Shown one piece after another: positions 57,754 to 64,000 of a DNA stretch of 64,000 nt. Each line of letters starts with the position of its first letter. The stretch's first letter is position 1. Below the pieces are notes generated by a model, which was not told the DNA's origin, made no database searches, and worked only from the letters and a program-made list of their open reading frames with translations. The position numbers were made by a program, and so were the translations under genes. This DNA is from Entomortierella parvispora (lineage: Eukaryota > Mortierellomycota > Mortierellomycetes > Mortierellales > Mortierellaceae): NCBI GenBank assembly GCA_963573315.1, contig OY752152.1:1285001-1349000 (forward strand), written 5' to 3'.

Positions 57754-59016
57754 TTTCTTTTTGCATTTTGTCACTGCCCTCATGGGACTTTTTTTCGAAT
57801 CATTCCGTCGTGCCTCAAGGACGAAGGAACGAAGGTATTGTTTTGAGGCCCTGTACTGTTGAGAAAGACTAGAAGTAATACAGTAGCTGGAGCAAGGAAA
57901 TGAGGCACTTGCCATGGTCCCGCTTTTCTTTTCAAAGCGTACAAGTTTGATTCTTTGACCTCCTGGTGACTTTTCTTTTTTAAGCGGTCAAGTTCGATTC
58001 TTTAATCTCCTGATGCACTTGAACTTCGCCTCGTGCCAATTCACTGACTTCAAGCAGATCAAGCTGTGCAGAAGTCGTAAATGGAAATGGACAGGTAAGG
58101 AACCTGGAGGGCATGGGTGGTCCAAAATCATTCCGCTGTTCCAGTTGCAACAATGACGTGTGAACCGAGAATTAGAGAGGGGGAAAAAAATAAAAATGAA
58201 TCCGTCCCACCTGGAAAACGTGCTGACGGAACGCGTCGCAGACATTATTAGATAAATACGCTCACTTCAGTCCAAGGGAGGCAAGGTACTGTTCAGCCTC
58301 CTTCGTAGAACGGCGAAATAATAATAAGGCGAGGGTTGGATGGCATTTTGTTCTCCTCTTACAAAAAGAGTGAGAGAGCAATCGCGGAGGGTGAGCCTGG
58401 GGCTTTCATGTTCATACCATACAGGGTTTTCGAAGGTTAGTCTATCTGCATTGCATACCATGGACCATTTTCCGAACGGCGCTGCTGGTGAGCTGCTGCT
58501 GGCAATGAAACGAAAGAAAGGCGTGACAAACACGGTGCAATTTCATCCAGCAACCGTCGTGCCCCTGGTCCAACCTTGTCCAGCTGTTCACTTCTGGCTC
58601 GGATTGGGAAATAAACTTTGGTCCAGCGGAGCTGTTGAATTGGGCCATGTTGACGCGGGCGAAAAGGTTTGCTCCCTGTGGACAAATAGGAAGCGATGCA
58701 AAAGGGAGAGCAAACAGACAATCGAGCAGCGGTGGGCATTTTATTTCGGGAAGGCACCGGGTGAATGGGAAAGAAAAGGGAAGGGAAGGGAACAGTGTTG
58801 TGGGCCAGGCCCAGGGGAAGAGGGAAAATGAGGGCAGTTGGACAACATTTCCCTCTTTCGCCAGGTTTTTGCCCTTTTCCCTCTTTTGTCTCTTTCACAC
58901 TCTCTGTTTTCCCTCCTCTTTGCTCCTCTTATACCCCTGTCCAAAGCAACCGTTCATCCCTCCATCCATCATTATACCCCTCTTCCCTCCTCACTTGATA
59001 CCACACTTTCACAATA
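57754..59016. other. Intergenic/promoter region
   Basis: No supported gene is seen in these 1.26 kb. Frames at 58340-58900 overlap on both strands and are low-complexity. The segment 58850-59000 is a CT-rich leader for the gene at 59017. Confidence 0.5.
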
Positions 59017-60249
59017 ATGATCGTATCCTTTTCTTCGTCAACCACAGAGTTGGATACAAAGCACACCCGGCGCACATCCAACGACGACCATCCTTCAGTA
59101 TATCCAACGACTAGTGGCAATATCAGGCCTATTACCGCCGTCCTCTCAATGCCTGTCTCACCACCCCAGAGCTTCTCGGCCATGTCTTCCTCCTCCTTTT
59201 CCTCGACATCCTCCTCTCCTCAGTCACATACAGATATCCTCGCACACTCTCCTTCACGGCCGCAGGCACCGTCAAGTCGTTCCTCCGCCTCCACCACACC
59301 CTCCCTGTCACCGTCTTCAATTATTTCCTTGCAGCGAACAGCACGTCAAACAAAGAGGCATCTTCATCATCCCTCCACTCAGCAGCGGACTCAAGTTCAC
59401 TTTGCCCCTGGCCAGAATCGATCGGCGTTGTTATATACCAGTGCGCAATTGGAGGAGCAACAAAGACAACAAAAGTTGCGACAAAAGGATCTAGAACGAC
59501 AACGGCGACTGCAACAACAGCAACAAAACAATGAAAAAATGGAACTTGATCCTCCCAAGGGCCATCCTTCTCCCAAGAGTGGCAGTCCCAGGAGTCGACT
59601 GTCTAGTTGGGCTGCATCCATTAGACACACGTTATCACCAAAATCCAAAAGCGGCGCCTCGTCAACTCCAGTGACCACCACGCTGTGTTCTGGTGGGCCA
59701 ACTGTGTCTTCCTCGTCATCATTATCGTCTGATGCCCCTGCCGTAGCAACGGAAATGATCAAGGACGAACATGATTCATTTCCTCAACTACTGCACGATC
59801 TCGATCAAGAATCGGTACAGCCACCGTCTTCTGCAGCTTATACCCTTGAAGCAACATCTCAGTCTCAACAACAGCTTTCCCAGCAGCAGCCAATTGCTCA
59901 CAATATCCCTCAGGTCGACCAAAGAAAGGCCGCACCAATTGCCCAAGAAAAGAGCAGAAAACCAAAAAAGAAATCCTCCTTCCCAAGATGGTCATCATCC
60001 TCGTTCTCGACCACCAAGAACAAAGCGGCTGCTGGTACAGCCACTGGGTTTGATCCTTCAACTGCGCCCTCCCCCTTCCACCCTTTGCCGTCGACAGAGA
60101 CGACACCCTCGCCCATCTCGCCCAACCCCTACTGCCCTGACGACCAGCCGCGGATCCGTCTTCGGAATCAAAAACGGCGCAGACGAGTTGGTGCGGGTTT
60201 GATCACAATCTTTTGCATTGCTGCGATTGTGATCCTGGTGCTATGTTAG
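59017..60249 (+). CDS. Tail-anchored low-complexity membrane protein
   Basis: A single exon gives 410 residues. Most is Ser/Pro/Gln-rich and probably disordered, with a short Gln-rich coiled-coil stretch (QLEEQQRQQKLRQKDLERQR). The last 30 residues are a basic patch RLRNQKRRRRV and one hydrophobic helix (GAGLITIFCIAAIVILVLC) ending at the stop, the layout of a C-terminal tail anchor. No family is recognised. The function is unknown; a cytosolic scaffold on ER or mitochondrial membrane is a possibility. Confidence 0.65.
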   Translation: MIVSFSSSTTELDTKHTRRTSNDDHPSVYPTTSGNIRPITAVLSMPVSPPQSFSAMSSSSFSSTSSSPQSHTDILAHSPSRPQAPSSRSSASTTPSLSPSSIISLQRTARQTKRHLHHPSTQQRTQVHFAPGQNRSALLYTSAQLEEQQRQQKLRQKDLERQRRLQQQQQNNEKMELDPPKGHPSPKSGSPRSRLSSWAASIRHTLSPKSKSGASSTPVTTTLCSGGPTVSSSSSLSSDAPAVATEMIKDEHDSFPQLLHDLDQESVQPPSSAAYTLEATSQSQQQLSQQQPIAHNIPQVDQRKAAPIAQEKSRKPKKKSSFPRWSSSSFSTTKNKAAAGTATGFDPSTAPSPFHPLPSTETTPSPISPNPYCPDDQPRIRLRNQKRRRRVGAGLITIFCIAAIVILVLC

Positions 60250-60505
60250 TTAGTCAGCTTCATGGTACCGTTGTAAATAATAAAGCTACGCTATCGACAA
60301 CAACAACAAGGGAGAGAGAGAAAGGGAAGAACGCGTCTTGTCTTGAATTTTCACACCCCATCCCGTGACGGTGACTGCCTTCGACTCGCTACGTTTTCTC
60401 CTTTCTGGACAAGGGCTTCTTTTCTGCTCTGTTGACACGGATCCCGTCGCTTCCATTCTGTTCCCTGCTTCCTTCCTTCACCTCCCCAACTTCCAATCCA
60501 CAACC

Positions 60506-61603
60506 ATGTTTGCTCTTCGAACTGCCGCTGCCCGCGCCATGCCCGCCTTGGCCATGCGCGCCGCAATTGTCCCCCGGGCCATTCTCTCTCCCGCCATCCT
60601 TGCCCGCGCCGGATCTGCTCCCGTTGCCCGTGCATTCTCGAGCGCGCCTTTGACCTGGAACAAGAGTAATGAAAAGAAGCCCGTTCGCCCCATTCTTTTT
60701 TGAGAGAGATATATAAAAACTCAAGAGAATATATACTAACAAAGCCTTTTTCTGTTGGACTCTCTTTATCTGTCAATAGCCGACAAGGACTTGATCACCG
60801 TTCTTGAGGGCGAGATCAAGCACGAGGAGGAGCAGGGCGAGGAGGTCCCCGAGTACATCACCAACTACTTGAAGGCGAGCCCTTTTGACATCACAGACAA
60901 GACTGGATCGGATGAGGTTGTCCTCACCCGCAAGTTCGGCAACGAGGAGTAAATATCCCTTCCATCGCAAAAGCAAAAAGTCTTTATCTTGTTTTTGAGA
61001 TGCATTGGAATGTTTGCTAATCTTTTTATTCCTTTCTCGCGTTGGCCAAAAAAAAAAAAAAAAAAAAAAAAAACGAATAGTATCAAGATTGTTTTCTCCG
61101 TCTCGGATATCAACTCTGCCGATGATGAGGATGATGTTGATTTGGAGGAGGATTTCGAGGATGAGCAGCAGCAGAACCAGAACCCTAGCTTGTCGGCTTC
61201 AGGCGAGGAGGAGAGCGAGGAGGAGGGTGATGACTTGGATTCGCTCACTTTCCCCGTTCGTTGCTTGATCACTGTCAGCAAGCCCGGAAACGCCGGATCT
61301 ATCTCGATCGATGCTATTGCTCAGGATGGCGCCTTCATTGTCGAGTCCATCTCCAACATCAAAGATGCTTCCTTGGCCAATGCCAACACCTCGGAAGCCG
61401 ACTGGGAGAAGCGTGGATTGTACTCTGGCCCTCCTTTTGCCGAGTTGGACGAGGATCTTCAGATTGCTTTCGAGAAGTTCTTGGAGGAGCGCCAGATCGA
61501 CGGAGACTTGGCCAACTTTGTGCCCAACTATGTTTTCCACAAGGATCAGGTCGAGTACACGCACTGGCTTAAGGACTTGAAGGGCTTTGTTGCTGCCAAG
61601 TAA
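60506..61603 (+). CDS. MAM33: Mitochondrial acidic matrix protein, p32/MAM33 (C1QBP) family
   Basis: Three exons (60506-60665, 60780-60948, 61081-61603) give 283 residues. A strong Arg/Ala presequence (MFALRTAAARAMPALAMRAA) is followed by ADKDLITVLEGEIKHEEEQ, EVVLTRKFGNEDIKIVFSVS, an acidic loop (DDEDDVDLEEDFEDE), and the conserved C-terminus (DWEKRGLYSGPPFAELDEDL, FEKFLEERQIDGDLANFVPN, YTHWLKDLKGF). The family forms doughnut-shaped acidic trimers in the matrix and helps mitochondrial translation and ribosome assembly. Intron 2 (60949-61080) has an A-run of about 25 directly before ACGAATAG. Confidence 0.94.
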
Positions 61604-61782
61604 AACAACAACAACAATGAAGTGACGACGAGGAATCTGTGAAACGTGCGCGCACATTATATATTCATTGGCACAGGGCATCATACTGAATCATCTTTGC
61701 AAGTTTGGTGCGATCACATGGTCCGCGTTTAGAAATAAAAATGAACATTAATACCATGCTAGGCATCGAGTGGTTTATATTT

Positions 61783-63206
61783 CTAAAGGCCATGGTCATG
61801 AAGCATATCAGAGATTTCTAGATAGAGTTCTATGGCATTGAACAAGGGCGGTCTTTTTCCTTTGTGATCTCGGTCGCCTTCCTCATCATTATCTCTCTCA
61901 AAGGCCCCTTTAGGTCTGCCTTCCGGATCATGACTGGACCCGCCCAAGATCCATGGAAACCGAACCCGACTCCAGGCCAGAGCATTGATCCAGTTCATCA
62001 AATCCATATGGTCTGCGTTAGGAATTGTCCTCACAAAGGTGCCCCATTTTGCACTTTCGACACTCACTAATCCATCATTTGGACCCTCTCGCGCCATGAT
62101 GACCTGCCATGGGAACCTGAATCGCGAAAAGAATCCAGGCTGAAACGAGGCTGCGTAGCTGAAATACTGGACGTTTGGATCATTTGGTGTCCTTGGATTG
62201 AATTCATCTCGGAGATAACGGGTTGTCAAGTTCTCTGCTGCACCTCGCTCAATCCCGACCATATTCATCATTGTCCAGAAAGCTTCTAGTCGCACAAGAC
62301 CCACGATATCGGTCCTGATATAATCAGCAAAAGACGATCCATGATGAGGGGTTGCCAGCGTTGTCAGGGACCTTACGGTGAAATGTGGCGATTTGAGATG
62401 AGAGATCAAGTATCGACAGTCCAGTCCTCCCATAGAATGACCGACCAGGTTGATCTCTGATCCATGCGGCACTGCCCGTTCAATGAACTCGCGTAGCTTT
62501 TTAGCGCGTTGCTCAATTCCTGCAAAAGGTGGAACCCGAGCGGCGTGAATAGTGCACCCGATATCCTCCAAGGCTTCGCGTACACCACGCCAGTAGTCGA
62601 ACCGAAAGTCTGGGTTCTGACCAAGTGAATCAAATCCCGAGAATCCTACAGGACGGCGTGCCAAGAGGCAGAATGTGAGTAACTGATGAGCACATTCTTA
62701 CGTGATGTATGACGGTACTCTTTTTTTTTTCTCCTACCATGACAAAGGACAACGGGTAACCGAGCCGGTCGGAAGGTCTTGATATCTTTCTCGACAGCCT
62801 TCTTCCTCGGATCGTTTTTTGCTCCATCCTTGCTCTTGGGGTGGTCTATCCGGTCCTTGGATCCTTTGGCAGTGGTCTCGGATTCCTTGTCTTGCATCAG
62901 TTTCTGTTCCGCCTTTTCTTTCTCATGTTGGCCTTTGGCAACCTCCTTGCGACTGAAAGACTCCGGGGACTGGTGACTATCTCCACTGTTGTGGCGAGTT
63001 TGCTGGTAAGAGTAAAGGGTGGGTAAAAGGCGGATGTGATTGGATGTGAAGACAACGGGACGACAGATCGGGGCAGCAACAGCTATACTTGAGCGCGATC
63101 TGGTTATTGAGGGGATAGGAGTCCACATTGGGCGGTTCATCCAGCGTTTGGCTGCTGCAAGCAACGACACCCGCCCGCCAGAGGGGGTCGCAAGGAGAGA
63201 TGGCAT
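61783..63206 (-). CDS. Alpha/beta-hydrolase lipase (triacylglycerol-lipase type)
   Basis: Two exons (63206-62738, 62645-61783, phase 1) give 443 residues. The N-terminal 110 residues are basic then Lys/Glu-rich, and the start looks like a mitochondrial presequence. The core has VVLCHGFSGFDSLGQ (oxyanion region), EINLVGHSMGGLDCRYL (GxSxG nucleophile elbow), LTTLATPHHGSSFADYI, GPNDGLVSVESAKWG (probable acid) and NADHMDLMNW (probable His). It fits fungal and bacterial lipases of the LipA/YJR107W-like type. Substrate and location are inferred. Confidence 0.85.
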
Positions 63207-63510
63207 GGATAGTTAATGCGATGATGCGATGAACGAATGGATGGATGAGCTGGATGGATGGATGAGCTGGAGTGACCGAGAAAGGAAAAAAAAAAAAAAA
63301 AAAAAAAAATCTCGCGTGTTCTGGGCGAAATGGTCGGTGGCTTGAGAGTTGTCATGGACGGTTGAACAACGATTTCTTTGTTCATTTGTAACAGGGGGTG
63401 TCCACCTCAACATCAAGCTGGGTTGGACAGGTATCAGTTTCAAGGAAGGTCTATTTACATGCTACTAATGGTAGTGGATGGAGGAAGGGAGAAAGGAGCA
63501 ATTCTTTGGC
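63207..63510. other. Intergenic region
   Basis: A short gap between two minus-strand genes holds TGGA repeats (63236-63270) and an A-run (63287-63309). No gene is seen. Confidence 0.55.
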
Positions 63511-64000
63511 TCAAAGAACGAGAACAACAGCCATAGCCAGCATGGCACTAAGAGTGGTCCAATTGCCCTTGAGGATTCCAACCGAGTTTTGAGATTTTCC
63601 CGTTTTGTCCTTCGCCGTCGAACCACCACTACTCTCCTTGAGATTTTTACTGTTGACGGTCGTCTTGCCGTTAGAGGCAATACTCACAGTTTGCTCGTCA
63701 AGATAGGGAGAACCAAGCTCTGTCACGATATGATGTTCAATCTTGGTCGGGTTGCCTGACAAGGCCTTAAATCCCAAATCCTTTTGAACTTGAGCAGACC
63801 GTTTCTCGATCCAGTTTCCAAGACCCCATTCGTTCTTGACGCCATTGCCCATTCCTTTTGAAAGATCTTCGATCGTGAATTTGTTAGTCTTTCCCTTAGG
63901 GGACCATCGGGGTAAGGACCTATCCCAGGCCACATCCTGCTGGATCATTTTCTTGTAAGCCTCCAAACGGGGGCCGGTCGCGTCAGGCTTAAATATGTAG
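63511..64000 (-). CDS. Probable CotH-type GPI-anchored surface protein, 3' part
   Basis: The minus-strand frame is open from the window edge to a stop at 63511 (about 162 codons); the 5' part is outside. It contains KKMIQQDVAWDRSLPRWSPK, then a FTIEDLSKGMGNG segment and LGNWIEKRSAQVQKDLGF, the order seen near the C-terminal side of CotH kinase-like domains of Mucoromycota. A Ser/Thr/Lys-rich stretch follows, and the protein ends in a hydrophobic tail (TTLSAMLAMAVVLVL), typical of a GPI-attachment signal. CotH proteins sit on spore and cell surfaces. The family call is tentative because most of the domain is missing. Confidence 0.5.
   Translation of the reverse strand, partial: YIFKPDATGPRLEAYKKMIQQDVAWDRSLPRWSPKGKTNKFTIEDLSKGMGNGVKNEWGLGNWIEKRSAQVQKDLGFKALSGNPTKIEHHIVTELGSPYLDEQTVSIASNGKTTVNSKNLKESSGGSTAKDKTGKSQNSVGILKGNWTTLSAMLAMAVVLVL

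Overview
The window reads as nuclear DNA of an early-diverging fungus, most likely a Mucoromycota species of the Mortierella type. Genes are intron-rich, with short introns (about 60-350 bp) that have GTAAGN donors and pyrimidine-rich acceptors. Promoters and 5' leaders are CT-rich, proteins carry long Ser/Thr/Gln-rich stretches, and there are F-box/leucine-rich-repeat genes and a CotH-like surface protein at the right edge. No bacterial, viral or intact transposon block is visible. The organism assignment is an inference from this style.

Left part (1-13.8 kb): a cluster of F-box/LRR genes (one cut by the window edge, one complete, one fragment), a Sel1-repeat protein on the minus strand, 2.4 kb of repeat-rich intergenic DNA, a six-exon gene for an MscL-type mechanosensitive channel with a zinc ribbon, and a PHO80-type cyclin with a very large insertion.

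The most notable region is 14.1-16.2 kb. It has no convincing protein gene. It carries a chain of short exons whose six introns each hold one box C/D snoRNA. Their antisense elements match rRNA at the sites served in yeast by snR78, snR77, snR76, snR75, snR74 and snR73, in that order. This is a non-coding snoRNA host gene that keeps the order of the yeast polycistronic cluster.

Middle part (16.4-40.3 kb) is dense housekeeping: a SAP30-like Sin3/HDAC subunit, a kaptin-like protein, the ribonucleotide reductase large subunit (with an apparent 3-nt microexon), SNAPC3, a CDK5RAP1/MiaB-type tRNA methylthiotransferase, two very small genes, LSM6 (with a GC-AG intron), manganese superoxide dismutase, a PC-esterase-like membrane protein, an FAD monooxygenase and the AP-1 mu subunit.

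Right part (40.3-64 kb): a beta-lactamase-like serine hydrolase, two small secreted proteins, a Whi3/Scw1-type RNA-binding protein, an ambiguous locus with long overlapping frames on both strands, low-complexity proteins, an AAAP amino-acid transporter, tRNA-Asn(GTT), a tail-anchored low-complexity protein, mitochondrial p32/MAM33, an alpha/beta-hydrolase lipase and the 3' part of a probable CotH protein. Exon joins were worked out by hand from splice signals, phase and family conservation. None has been checked against transcripts.
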